Shown: positions 1 through 11,604, counted from the stretch's first letter. The stretch: DNA of 64,000 nucleotides from Nemophila menziesii (GCA_029959085.1 JARWIR010000018.1:3224001-3288000), one strand, 5' to 3'. A program made the numbers and translations. Notes: generated from the sequence alone by a model not told the origin.

Positions 1-99
1 CAATTTTAAGTTTTAAGACTTGCAAATACATTTTAAAGGATTGGTAACTCTCTATAAGAAAAATCTTGATACATCATATTTGCTTGTATAAGCAAGCTA

Positions 100-738
<639 letters not shown>

Positions 739-1460
739 TTTATTTTATTTTGTCCTCCTGTGTTTTGGTGGAGCTGATGAAGCTTTAGAAAAAGAGGCGA
801 CGAGAAAGTTTTTTAAAGATAATAGTTGCCCTAGATCCATTGGCAGACTCGAATAGAGTAAAGGTGGGCTTGAGCCCACATGTAATTTTTCTTTTTAATT
901 TTGGGTCGGGACATGTGATTTTTTTTTTTTTAAAAAAAAGAAAGTAGTACTATTCAATTTTCCACATTTTCAAACAAGAAACAAAAAATTAGTGCCTGAT
1001 TATTGTTAAAAATGTTTTTTTGATTGAAATTAAATTATTTGTAAAAATATTTAAAAATATTTAGATATCTAATATCACTTTAAGTGATTATTTTAATAAT
1101 TACTTATCTAGTGTTTTTTTTAAAAATGATTTTAAAGGTTTGATGTATTTTTATGGATCTAAAATCACTTCAAATGATTATTTTAAAAAGCAATCTCAAA
1201 CGGGATCTTAGTGTTTTTTTCACCGATGACATATATTTAAGGGGGTGTTTGTTTGCACTTAATGAGATCTAATCTGGTTCGTTAAGACACTGAACCAATA
1301 AGACAGTTTTTTTTTTTTGCCTATTCAGATATGAATGGCTTTTACGAGTAAAGATATATATCACCCATATTTGCTTCACCCATGTATCACCTCCGATGTG
1401 GAGGTTTTAAACACCAATAAAAAAGTTTCTCTCTTTTTAATGATTATTTTCTCTTTCCTA
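739..1460. other. Upstream flank of RPL34; no gene seen
   Basis: This AT-rich spacer separates the divergently arranged RPL34 gene (minus) and the MULE remnant (plus). It should hold the RPL34 5' UTR and promoter, but I cannot place a convincing TATA box. The stretch holds T- and A-runs near 920-945 and 1308-1320 and no ORF of note. Confidence 0.5.
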
Positions 1461-1462
1461 CT

Positions 1463-3250
1463 ATGGAACCCTACTATGGAACCCTCATGTTAAATGCGTT
1501 GTATGCAACGAAAGAAGAGATTTTGATGGATGTGGATATGTGGCATATTAAGAAGGGTAAAGAATATAAGACTGATCGAACGACAAGTACATTGGTGACA
1601 CGTAAATGTGCATATGCTGAAGATGGGTGTAAGTGGCACCTTCGGTGGGGCATTCATTTCACGTAGTAAAATGTGTGAGATTAGAAAGCTAGGGATACAT
1701 ACTTGTCTAGTCGTAATTCTTATAAAAAATCACTGTCAACTCACTTCCACCTTCGTGTCAAGACGTGCATACACTATGGTGTTTAGTGACATAGACACCA
1801 AAATTGCATCGATTCAATCGTTGATACATTCGGAAACTGGATACCATATTTTGTATGGGAAGGCGTGGCGTGCTAATCATAAAATTCTTGAAGAATTATT
1901 TGGAACCCATGAGGGGGCTTTTACCGCATTACCGAGACTTTTTGGTGCGTTGGTTAACAAAAACCCGGGTACCATTGTCGAGTTTGAATACAAGTCAATA
2001 ATAGACAACAAAGCAACTTTCAATATGGTATTTTGGGTATATAGGGCTTCCACAGTAGGGTTCCAATATGTGATGCCCGTTGTTATTATTGACGTGACTC
2101 ATTTATACGGTAAGTATGATGGAAGGTTACTTATTGCGGTTGCGTATGATGGGAACAAGCAGTTGTTTCCGTTATGTTATGCCCTGGCTGATAGTGAATC
2201 CACACGTTCTTGGACTTTTTTTCTTGAACGTCTAAAGAGATATGTTACGATGCAACGTGAAGTATGTATACTCTTTGACCGACATCCAGGTATCTTGGCA
2301 GCAGTTGCAGCTGTATATCCAGAGCCTATTGGAGCCCATCGATGGTCCATTCGTCACTTTGCGAGTAATCTAAAGCACAAGTTCAAAGACGCTCGTGCAA
2401 AAAAAATGCTCAAAAAAATCGCATACAAGGCTAATAAGGGTGAGTTTGATTTTCATTATGAACAATTTTGTGCTATGAAAAAGGGTAAATATAGAGAGTG
2501 GATCGGAAGTAAACCCTTAGAAAAATAGGCCCTTGCTTATGATGGAGGGTATCAGTATGGTAACATGACCACTAATTTATCGGCGATATACAATTCCGTG
2601 TTAAAAGGGGTAAGAGGGTTGCCTGTAATGGCCGTTGTGGAGTTAACATTTAGTAGAACAGCTGAATATTTCGAGGATAGGAGAACACGTAAAGTAACTA
2701 AGGAATTAGCTTCTAACAGTTTATGGCCACCAGAAGTGACGATCCTTATAAGCGCCACTGAAACAGAAGCTAAAAACTATGCTTGTTGTGTTTATGATAG
2801 AGCAGATGGTATATGACACGTTCAATATATACGTGGAAGGATGTCCCAAAATAATAGAGTAACTTTTACAGTAAATTTGGTGGAGCAAACATGTACGTGC
2901 GGGAAATGGCAAGTGTTTCATCGTCCTTGTGAACACGTAATTTATGTTACACAATATGATGATAAATCGTATGCATCCTATGTGTCACCGTATTTAACTC
3001 TCATAATTACATGTTATCGTATGCGGGAAAGTTTAGACCACTAATGGATAAGCTAGACTATCCAATGTATGACGGGGTACAAGTTGTGGCGTGCAAAAAA
3101 AGAATTATTACGAGGAGTGGACGGAGAAGATCATCACGCATACACAACGAGATGGATGCTAGAGAAATTCATGGTAAAAGCAAATGTGGTAAATGTCATC
3201 AATATGGGCACAATCGTAAAACTTGTAAGCCTGTGATTCGAAAGGTGTAA
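1463..3250 (+). pseudogene. Mutator-like element (MULE/MuDR) transposase, broken
   Basis: Fragments in two frames line up in the order of a MuDR-type transposase. Codons from 1463 hold an N-terminal DNA-binding domain ending in a CAYAEDGCKWHLRW-like C-x5-C-x-W motif. 1608-2528 holds the MULE catalytic domain, with IIDVTHLYGKYDGRLL (first acidic residue), LADSES and ILFDRHPGI (second acidic residue). 2841-3044 holds a SWIM zinc finger (CTCGKWQ...PCEH). 3011-3250 holds a CCHC knuckle (CGKCHQYGHNRKTC). Breaks are a frame change near 1610-1660, a TAG at 2526-2528 where the family normally has Trp, a TGA near 2814 and a frameshift near 3011-3040. MULE transposases cut and paste DNA between long terminal inverted repeats. 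I could not recognise this element's TIRs. The copy cannot make a full protein. Confidence 0.9.
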
Positions 3251-3435
3251 TTTTATCTAACTTGTAAGCACAATCGTAAAAAATGGATGATTTAATTAAT
3301 TTGTAATGAATATCAAACTTAAATGATGTTCTTAATTTTTACCAAACTGTGTAATTAGTGTGTTATTTTATATAGTGGAATGTTTTATAAATATATAGGC
3401 TATGCATGTTAAAAATATAGTAATAATAAGTCTTG

Positions 3436-3560
3436 AGGTGAGGCGCTCATTGGAGAAGCGCCTCCTCATGAGGCTCTCCTTAGAGAAGCGCCTCGCTTCC
3501 TTAGGAGCTCTCGCTAAAAAGAAGCGCTTCTTAGAGAAGCGCCTCGCATACTTTTTTTTT
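3436..3560. repeat. GC-rich inverted and direct repeats built on GAGGCGC/GCGCCTC
   Basis: GAGGCGC (3440-3446) faces GCGCCTC (3458-3464) as a short hairpin. The 17-mer TTAGAGAAGCGCCTCGC then occurs twice, 51 bp apart (3480-3496 and 3531-3547). A GAAGCGCTTC palindrome lies just before the second copy. The block is far richer in G+C than its surroundings and lies just 3' of the MULE remnant. It may be part of the MULE's terminal region or an unrelated small element. No protein is supported. Confidence 0.6.
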
Positions 3561-3597
3561 TGGAAAATTGAATTAACCTATTGTATTTGAGGATTAA

Positions 3598-3661
3598 ACA
3601 AACTACTTTAGATTAAAAAAACTACTTAAGATTAAAAAAACTACTTTAGATTAAAAAAACA
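3598..3661. repeat. Short tandem repeat, about 20 bp x 3
   Basis: A unit close to CTACTTTAGATTAAAAAAA is repeated three times with small changes. Confidence 0.7.
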
Positions 3662-4384
3662 TTGTATATTACTAAAAACAATAAAAATCATGCAAATTCG
3701 ATTATTAGCTAACACTGTTCACATCCTAATATCGATTACAATCATTCAATTTCTTCTTTTCCTTCTTCTTAGTTGACAATTAGATGTTTATCATGCAATT
3801 ATTTTGTAAAAAAATGTCAGAAAAAAAAAAAGGTGTCTGAAATAAGTACTGAATGTTTATCAGTATTTATTGCATAAAAAATGTATCTGTAAAAAAATAA
3901 TAATAAATACTAAATATTGAATAAACAGCTGAATAAAACTTATTTTGTTAAGAGGCATTGTCTAACTAATATATATTTAAATAAAATAATTATAAGAAAA
4001 CAAAAAGTGTGAATGGTGCAATTATGAGACTAGATTTATTGAACAACTTCTTCTCTATTGCGTATTTAGCCATGTTAGTTGTACAGATTAAAATTGATAC
4101 CAAGAGAGCTAAAAATTGAAAAATTGTTTGAAGATTATTCAAAGTTATGAGAATAATAAATGTGATCGAATAATAATTACAATTTTCATACTTTGCACAT
4201 TCTGAAATATAAAGAAAATGAGAATGCAAACATGGACTTTTTGACAAAAGAGGAAGGAACCTTATGGAAGTTAATCTTAAGACAAATATTCTCATAAAAT
4301 ATATTCGCGGGGATAATTATTTAACGGTCAGATAAACTACGAGCGAAAAACAATGTCCACCTAGAACATTTTCTTACAAGTCTA
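3662..4384. other. AT-rich intergenic stretch, nothing recognised
   Basis: This low-complexity A/T sequence has no credible coding region, RNA gene or terminal repeat. The 101-codon reading frame on the minus strand (3990-4295) has no recognisable family. Confidence 0.4.
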
Positions 4385-4387
4385 TGC

Positions 4388-4823
4388 TGCAGATCTCTCC
4401 GTCTAGGCGTCAACTTCCTCCTCAAACGCTTACGCCTAGTTAAAACTCTAGGCGTTTTTTCCTAGCGTCTTAGTCGTTGTGGAAGAGGCGTCTAGCCCGT
4501 CTAGGCACCGATTAATGGCAAAAACTGGCCGCCTAGGCGCCGATTAATGACAAAACATGATCTTCTTGTTATTTTTCTTATTCTCGAGAATTTTTTAATT
4601 GATATTATAACTCAATTTTTAGTATATTTATATATACTATAGTATTGTTAGATGAATTTAATGACTTAAATAGTTAAAATTACTATAATTACTACATATA
4701 TATTACTTGATATACAAAATTACACAGCGGGATTCAGAACCGTATAATTCCTCCTAGATCCCGTGTAATCCCGCCTAGGCGCTAGGCCCGGGTCGACCGC
4801 CTAGGCCTCAAAACCGAGATCTA
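4388..4823. mobile_element. Possible MITE with CGCCTAGGCG palindromes
   Basis: The block opens with AGATCTC followed by TCTAGGCG and closes with CGCCTAGGC followed by GAGATCT, an imperfect inverted arrangement about 435 bp apart. Perfect CGCCTAGGCG palindromes lie at 4530-4539 and 4772-4781. A 32-bp direct duplication starts at 4501 and 4533 (CTAGGC(A/G)CCGATTAATG). The middle is AT-rich and noncoding. These traits suit a small nonautonomous DNA element, but I see no clear target-site duplication, so the boundaries and class are tentative. Confidence 0.35.
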
Positions 4824-5021
4824 CATCATAGCTTACAACAAGCAAATATTACAAGATAATGTAGAAATACTTTGGTTCGGTGGTGTTTCATTTACAAATA
4901 GATGATAGGACACAGTTATATCATATCTCGCTATCAATAACAATAGAAACCTTATCCATAAAGAAACAAAAGTAATCAAAGAAAAATCAATTGTTGAAGG
5001 GAAGTGACCTTCATCGTTCCC

Positions 5022-5256
5022 GTTAATAAAATGAAGCACAAAATATATGAGAATCGACTCCACAGAGTACGGATCGTAGGTTAGAAAGAATAGATAAGTA
5101 GGGTTATCGTTCGCGGGGATAAAGTGCGATCAAATGTTTTCAAAGCAACATAAAGATGTAAGTATATTATTCGAATAACAAGATAGAAATATAAAATGAA
5201 AAATAGTTGTTTTGTTTTTAAACTAACTAAACTAATTCTGCGCGAAGTATAAAGCT
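5022..5256. repeat. LTR-like fragment, tandem copy 1, part A
   Basis: This piece matches 6262-6489 with scattered differences. Shared blocks include GAATCGACTCC, GATAAGTAGGGTTATCGTTCGC and AATATAAAATGAAAA. It continues, after the retroposed insertion, at 6050-6261. The GTTATCGTTCGC region resembles the U5-side sequence of the other minus-strand LTRs here (ATTCGTTCCAAGGACGG). Confidence 0.65.
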
Positions 5257-6043
5257 TTTTTTTTATGAAAGAACATATATTAAAATGAAGAAAGATTACA
5301 TAATGCATAGATTGTCCAACCAATCTCGTAACTAACGAATCAAATAAACATCAAAGAAGAAAACCCCCAAATACAACAAGCAAAGGCAGAGGAAGAAGCG
5401 GAAAAGGTAGTCAAAACTCAAACAGCAACACCATCCCAAGAAGAAATAGTAACCAAGATGTCACCGAAGTAGCGGGCGAAGATCGACAAGGGTCGAAGAA
5501 GAATGATCCTTAAGAAAGACAAACTCAAGCCTCCAAATAAGGGGGGGAATGTCGACTACCATTTTAATAACCTCCGTGGTTATCAACTCATTGCCTCTAA
5601 CAACCGCTGCATTAACGAAGATCCTGGTAGCCCTCAAAACATAACAAGTATCACTAGCCCAAGTGATTTTAATACAAGCAGAAACGAGAAGGGTTGAAAG
5701 AGTCCACAAATACCCAACCACCAAAACATGTCTCTGCCAAAAACAAGATGAAACAAACACGTAAAACTTTTCCAACAAAACTCCAAAATCATGAGCCAGT
5801 GGTATCAGACAAAAGAGATCTAAACACCAAAAATCCCGACTAAACAACAAACTCCCGAAATTCTTAATACCAGACTCAACTGAAGGATAAACCATGGTCC
5901 AAAGTGAATCACCACCGAAGATTAAAGAGAGCCTTGCAAGAAAAGTTGAAACAACACCAACAACCAACTTGACCACAAAACTAAATATTATGTAATCCAA
6001 TACAAGTGCAAGACAAAATTCTAGATCAAATAAAAAACGAACA
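5257..6043 (-). mobile_element. Poly(A)-tailed retroposed insertion, 6-bp target duplication
   Basis: The insert splits tandem copy 1 of the LTR-like repeat. AAAGCT is present on both sides (5251-5256 and 6044-6049), and joining the flanks restores the sequence seen uninterrupted in copy 2 (...AAAGCTAAGGATGC at about 6493). On the minus strand the insert ends in a run of A (T-run 5256-5264), so its transcript ran right to left. It carries an open minus-strand frame of 179 codons (6000-5461) that I do not recognise. A 5'-truncated LINE or a processed transcript copy both fit. No RT motif is visible. Confidence 0.6.
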
Positions 6044-6049
6044 AAAGCT

Positions 6050-6261
6050 AAGGATGCTAGTAAGAACCTATCCTATTGAAATGCGTTCTATCACGAGTAA
6101 GTGTTATTCACATTAGCCTAGATTCTAATTCACGCTACCTTACTAGTCTCTTGGCTTTCAGGTAGGCTTAATATCTATAACCTATTCGCTCCTAATGTAC
6201 TAATATTGTCCGATAAAAGACACTAAGCACTCGTATACTAGTTATGTAATATTGCCCCTAT
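6050..6261. repeat. LTR-like fragment, tandem copy 1, part B
   Basis: It matches 6490-6716, sharing AAGGATGCTAGTAAGAA, CTACCTTACTAGTCTCTTGG and a GTATACTAGTT block. Together with 5022-5256 it forms a unit of about 447 bp that is directly repeated at 6262-6716. Confidence 0.65.
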
Positions 6262-7719
6262 CTGTTAATAAAGTAAAGCACAAACAATATGGGAATCGAC
6301 TCCGCGGAGTACGGATAAGAGGTTAGCAAGAATTGATAAGTAGGGTTATCGTTCGCAAGGATGAAGTGCGCTCAAAGTTTTTCAAAGCAATGTAAAGATG
6401 TAAGTATGTAAGTTGGATAATATAACAGAAATATAAAATGAAAATAGTTGTTTTACTTTTAAACTAATTAAATTAATTATGCACAAAGAATAAAGCTAAG
6501 GATGCTAGTAAGAATCTATCATATTGAAATATGTTCGATAAATACGGGTGAATGTGTTTTGTTGTTCATATTAGTCGGTATTCCAATTCACACTACCTTA
6601 CTAGTCTCTTGGCTTTAAGGTAGACTTAATATCTATACCCTATTGACTACCTAGCGTGATAATATCGTCCGACAAAAGGCATTACGCTCTGGTATACTAG
6701 TTCTGTAATATCCCCCCCCCCCCCCCCGTCCGAGTGTTAGGTCAATTACAACAGCTAATGCTACTTTGGACAAAGAATATGAGTAATTAAATCGTGTATA
6801 CAAAAAATTGAAATATAATTCAAAACCCAATTCAATTAAATACAAAGATCCCAAATGCAATTAACAGCAAAACAATACTTGGTTTGTTATTAAAATAACA
6901 ATCTTAAGCAAAATGAATTAATAATGCATAATACAACCTTTGAATTAAATAAATCAGAGTTAATCTATAAACAAATTAAAACTATTACTAAATTACCCAA
7001 AAAATTTAGAGACGGAGAAGTGTAGACGCGTTAAGGTGAAGTTCCGACGTTGTTTCTTCCTCCTCTAATTTTTCCTGACTTCTTTTGTGGTTAAATTTCT
7101 TCTTGAAAAATAAGCCCTGGAAGCCAAAAGATAATTTACTAATGATGTGAGCTGATATTTATAGTGATAATTCATTTCGGTGGGCTTTGGACTCATTAAA
7201 ATGACCTAACACATCCAAAATTCGTTTTACCCAAAGAGGGGTCAGGTTCGAGTCACGCCAACTGCAGAATACATATCTTCTTTGTTACAACTCCGAATTG
7301 CAAAATCTCAGTTTCCACATTACCGTGATTTAGAGCACTATATGAATGTCAAACGGCTCATCCAAATTCTTTGTCAATCTTGCATGGCATAAAAAAGAAT
7401 CCACTTTCTAATTCTGGTCGGTGACTCATTCACTTTCTAAAAACGGTTTGTTTGTCCTTTACTCTTGTGTTCCTTCTTTGATCTTCTTTACTATACTTTT
7501 TATCAATGTTTTGGCATCTTATATCATTCATGTACCTAAAAACACTTCACATTTAACAATCAGATTACGCACAAATAGCTATAAAAGTGACAACTAGCCA
7601 AAACAAGGCAAGAAATGAGATTATATCAAATAATAGGGAAAAAACGCAGCTGAGCACAAAAGGAATAAAAAAAAGTGTCTCACATTGTGATGTATCTGTC
7701 ACAAAAAAGGGAGACATCA
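6262..7719 (-). mobile_element. Remnant 3' LTR of Athila-like element E0 (minus strand)
   Basis: The right end reads GGGAGACATCA and, across the copia insertion, runs directly into ACCCTAACTCAAAACTTTGTCC. This is the LTR/polypurine-tract junction seen intact at 33031-33055 and 48911-48936. Reading leftwards it starts TGATGTCTCCC, like the other Athila LTRs. A 16-C run lies at 6712-6727. The left edge of the LTR is not certain, because the tandem repeat (5022-6716) overlaps it. Confidence 0.6.
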
Positions 7720-7720
7720 A

Positions 7721-9125
7721 TGTTGGCATATAGCCTCCCTTAATAGGTTGTTTTAATGTGACAAATCCTCTTGTGTTTAGTGTGCTAATTATTCTTGTTA
7801 TACATATTCTATCTTGCACTCTAATTCATCAAAAGCACATTCTTTATCATTTAGATCAAAGCTTTATTGTTTTATCTTAAGAAACTAATTCTCATACAAA
7901 TACCTTTAACCTTATCTTTGTGTACATTGAGAATTAGCTTTAGTGATAAACTACAAAGTTTATTAGAATGATGTTCTCTACAACTCTCGTGAAGAAAGTT
8001 TTCTGATCCGAGCATCGTAGTAAAAGATATACTCATTAAAAGGTGTTTTAGACCTTTGGCGCGGTACACCGGACCTTGGGTGCGGTACACCGCAGATGTG
8101 CGGACCAGGGCACGGAGCATGGCTAGCCCGGGACTAGAAAATGAGCAATAAGCGAAAGTCGGCGCGGTGCACCTCACCAACCCCGCGGTGCACCGCAAGT
8201 TAGGGTTTCCTGCAGCAAAATGAAGACAAAAGGAATATATCCGTTGGGGATATTAATATATCCGTTGGAGACAAATCTTATGACCGTTGGGAGCATTTTG
8301 CAGCTATAAATTAAAGGTCTTTCAAGGCTACAATCACACCTTCAACCCATATACATTAAGGGGGTATATTGTTATCATCCAAGAAGGTGTCAAGAGCTAT
8401 AATTGTCATATCTACTCATTCAAGGAGTAAATCAAAGGAGCTTCAAAGTTATTATCAACTCAAGAGAAGTTTTAAGCTTATAGTTATATCATCTCTTTAG
8501 GAGTTCATTAGCAAAGTTGTTTCACCCTTTAAACAATTTGTATTTATCCTCTTAAGTCTAGTTCTTGTAATAGATAGGTTAAGAGAGAATTTGAGTATCG
8601 GGAGTATACTCGGTATCCTAGTGTTGTGATTACACAAGAGTTTCCTTCGTGGTTTCGAAGAGGTTGTCCTTCGTGTTATCGAAGAGGTTGTAAGGGTTAT
8701 TGAGTTCTCGACCCGGTTAAGAGAGACACGGGAGCTTAGTGAAAAGCTTGAAATCCTAAGGAGGCTTCCTTAGGTAGTGGATGTAGGGAAACCGAACCAC
8801 TATAAATCGTGTGTATCTTTCTATCCCTACTCTATTTACTTTCCGCACTTTATATGTTTGATAATATGCTAGCATGAATATTGTGATATTGATTATCTAG
8901 TTTATCTAACATATTGTCATCTAGAGTAGTAAGAGATTAGAAACTCGTTTTACTTGTATCACTTATATATAGAACCTCTTAGCTTATCCATTGTATGATC
9001 CCTTAGGAGTTTGATATATTAGTTGACTTAGAAGTTTCTTTCTTAAACTTATAATTGTCCAAAAGATTTTTAATTAGGCATTAATCTTATTAGTAATCCT
9101 ATTCAACCCCCCTCTAGGACTTTCA
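7721..9125 (+). repeat. 5' LTR of the copia-type element
   Basis: It begins TGTTGGCATATAG and ends GGACTTTCA. U3 carries two pairs of GCGGTRCACCGC palindromes (8061-8196), then TTAGGGTTT (8200-8208), then a TATA box TATAAATT at 8305-8312. Transcription probably starts shortly after the TATA box. Confidence 0.93.
8061..8196. promoter_or_regulatory. Two paired-palindrome units in copia U3 (5' LTR)
   Basis: Pair 1 starts at 8061 (GCGGTACACCGG) and 8082 (GCGGTACACCGC). Pair 2 starts at 8164 (GCGGTGCACCTC) and 8185 (GCGGTGCACCGC, a perfect 12-bp palindrome). Both pairs have a 21-bp start-to-start distance, and the pairs are 103 bp apart. The TATA box lies about 109 bp downstream. The identical module is in the 3' LTR (11959-12094). 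Confidence 0.75.
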
Positions 9126-9127
9126 AT

Positions 9128-9139
9128 TGGTATCAGAGC
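9128..9139 (+). other. Primer-binding site, initiator tRNA-Met type
   Basis: TGGTATCAGAGC lies two bases after the LTR end. This is the standard PBS of plant Ty1/copia elements. Confidence 0.93.
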
Positions 9140-9237
9140 CTAACTCTACGTGAATAGCTTAACCGTTAGTAGAGTAAACGATTTGGAATTTAATCTTTTG
9201 GAAGAGTTGTTTTCTACACAATCTCCATTTTCTTGTA

Positions 9238-9324
9238 GGTGATCGTTACTTTGCTTGGAGGAAACAAATGGAAGAATTAATATACGAAAGAACACTCAAA
9301 TCTCGAAAAAGGAAAATCCGGTGA
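9238..9324 (+). pseudogene. Scrap of a copia gag N-terminus
   Basis: The frame reads GDRYFAWRKQMEELIYERTL and runs to a TGA at 9322. The F-x-W-x3-M spacing resembles the start of copia Gag. It is preceded by a TTTTCTTGTAG acceptor-like stretch. Nothing Gag-like follows, so it is a remnant at best. Confidence 0.45.
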
Positions 9325-9529
9325 TTTCTTTTCTTTATCTCGTATATATTTTTGCGTTCCTCCTTATGGCTTGTGTTTATAATTATGTTTTGGTTTTGAT
9401 TTGATTAGTTGTGTTTATCATGTTTTATCTTTGGATATTATCTTGTGTTACTAATCATTGTTTCTATGTTATAAATGATATTGCATCAAAATCACTTGAA
9501 TCATGTTATTGCACTTTATCTCTTAGTTT

Positions 9530-10362
9530 TTGGTAATTGCATTTTAGTCCCCAAAATTTTCAAAATTGCACTTTGACCCCTCATATTTATTAAATTCTCC
9601 AAAGTGTCATAGTTTGGACTTCATAATCTTTCACATGTAAAATTTGCCATTTTAGTTCATATTTTTGAAAAATTGCATTTTTAGTCCCTACTATGTGAAA
9701 TTGCTTTTTAGTCCCTCAACGATTATAAATTGCACTTTGTATTCTTACAAGTTTTTATATCTTTCAAAAGTGCCTATTGTTTCTTTTTATCGTTGACAAA
9801 AGGGAAGAAAGATCAAAGATACTAGTTTTCACTTTCAAATCTCAATTTATCTTTGAATACATATTTGCATTTTCATACGTCTTTTAGTAAGGGTGAGTTT
9901 TAAAGAAATTGCTTTTCAAATATTTTTCCGATAATCTTTTGCATTTCCCATATCATTTCAAAAATGTTTTTATGCATAGAATTATGGGGAATTAATCCAT
10001 TATTGGTCATTAACTCATTTGCATGAAATTGTTTAGCCTTACTATCTATATGATGTGCTTCATTATGTGCTTATATGGTTTATTCCCTATTGTGAAAATA
10101 TCTTGTATGACTTGACCTTTTCATACTTAAAATTGCTTAACTTTGATTTTGGGTCTTTTCGTATTTTTTAGAAAATATAGGGGTATTTGTGAAATAAACT
10201 GTTCTATGTGTTTTCGGGTTTTACTTTGTGTTTCTTTTCAAAACAAAAATTATCTTATAAGTTTTATACCATTCCGAATCTTTTGGGGAAGTTTCGAATA
10301 TGTTTCGGGTGTTTTTAAAAGAACCAAAAAATTCCTTCTTGTTCACTTCGCCGAACGTTTTT
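9530..10362 (+). repeat. Degenerate TTGCA...TTAGTCCCT repeats in copia interior, left block
   Basis: Phrases such as TTGCATTTTAGTCCC, TTGCACTTTGACCCC and TTGCTTTTTAGTCCC recur every 35-55 bp between about 9530 and 9770. The remainder to 10362 is T-rich and noncoding. The block has no supported protein. Confidence 0.6.
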
Positions 10363-10498
10363 GCGGTGCACCAGACCACTCCGCGGTACACCGCGATCCA
10401 GGGTTTCTGTCTTTGTTATTTTTCTTTATCTTTCGCCCTGTTTATTCGCAAACATATTCTACAGTGCGGTACACCACACAGTAATAGCGGTACACCGC
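10363..10498. promoter_or_regulatory. Two paired-palindrome units in copia interior
   Basis: Pair 1 starts at 10363 (GCGGTGCACCAG) and 10383 (GCGGTACACCGC). Pair 2 starts at 10466 (GCGGTACACCAC) and 10487 (GCGGTACACCGC). Within-pair distances are 20 and 21 bp. The pair-to-pair distance is 103 bp, exactly as in the LTR, although the flanking sequence differs. AGGGTTTC (10400) and TAGGGTTTC (10503) follow each pair closely, as TTAGGGTTTC follows the second LTR pair. A TATA-like element downstream is not convincing. Confidence 0.7.
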
Positions 10499-10719
10499 GG
10501 AATAGGGTTTCACCTGGATCCATGTTTTGGATATTTAGGATTTTATTGCTATATTTGGTATGATTTGGATATTTGGTTTAGTATGCTATGTTTTAATTTC
10601 GGATATTTGATGTTTAGATGCTTTAATTATATGCTTCGGATTTTATATTGTTGTGTTGATGTTGCTAACTCTTTCCTTGATGATATAGGTACTATTACAT
10701 CTTTTATCCTTGATCTTGT

Positions 10720-11000
10720 TTTATTTTGCATTGTGGTCCCTATTGGTTGAAAATATTGCATTGTGATCCCTATAGGTTGGAAAATATTGATTTGAGGTCC
10801 CTATAGTTTGAACAAGTTGCATTTAGCTTTCTTATGCTTGAAAATTACACCTAGATCGCTACTGTCTTGAGAAAGTTATACTTAGGTCCTTAAAGTTTTT
10901 CAAAATTGCATTAGTCCCTAAACTTTTGAAAAATGCATATTGACCCCTATACTTTTCAAAGATTAATTTTTACCCCTGATTTCTTAAAATCGGTTCAAAT
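10720..11000 (+). repeat. Degenerate TTGCAT...GGTCCCTA repeats in copia interior, right block
   Basis: Units such as TTGCATTGTGGTCCCTATTGG, ATTGCATTGTGATCCCTATA and AAATTGCATTAGTCCCTAAAC recur about every 38-45 bp. The block mirrors the repeats at 9530-9770 on the other side of the internal palindromes. Confidence 0.6.
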
Positions 11001-11604
11001 ATTCTTATTGGTAAAAGGGGAGAAATTATTGGTCAAACTTTTTCAAAATTGAAGCAAACACTCTATGCATTTTGTGAGGGGGAGTTTTTCTTAAAATTAC
11101 CTTTGAAAACTCAAATGCTTGGTTAATCGTTTGTACTAATCGTTTATCTTATAATTGCACTAATCGTTTGTGTTGTTATAAAGCTTATAAGATGAAAATC
11201 TATCGATCCAGAAGTTGGTAAAACGTTCTTATCCCTTGTATCTTTCTTCATCCTTTTTATGCTTTGAAATTGTTGATCTTTGTGCATCTCAAATTAAAAT
11301 GTTTTAATTGCTCTAAACTCTTGGACTCCTTTTATCATTGTTTAAAATCTATTCACTTGAGTTTTAGCTCTTCTATGTTTAGTTGTTTGATTTTATTTTA
11401 TTGTCCCGTCTTTTTGATGAAGACAAAGGGGGAGAAATATGTGCACTAAAACTTTCCAAATTGCACTTTACAAAACTCACAAATGCATATCATTTTAATA
11501 AAAATACACTTTGACTTAATGCTTATTGTGAGGGGGAGTTAGACTCCATATGTGCTTTATTCATATCATTCCTAAGGTGTTTTAGTGAAGGTTTTGTCAT
11601 CATC
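11001..11604 (+). other. Copia interior 3' part, no gene
   Basis: This noncoding T-rich stretch carries two GTGAGGGGGAG purine blocks (about 11076 and 11529) that resemble the PPT further on. No protein domain is visible in any frame. Confidence 0.5.

Noticed and set aside
1240..1345. MITE-like GGGTGTTTGTTTGCACTTAA block
   Set aside because: It resembles ends of common plant MITEs, but I found no partner inverted repeat or target duplication.
7872..8198. 108-codon minus-strand frame in the copia LTR (and its copy at 11845-12096)
   Set aside because: It lies within U3 over the palindrome pairs, is repeated only because the LTR is repeated, and has no known domain.
10143..10750. Overlapping frames in the copia interior
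   Set aside because: They are hydrophobic, T-rich translations without domains, in a region of degenerate repeats.
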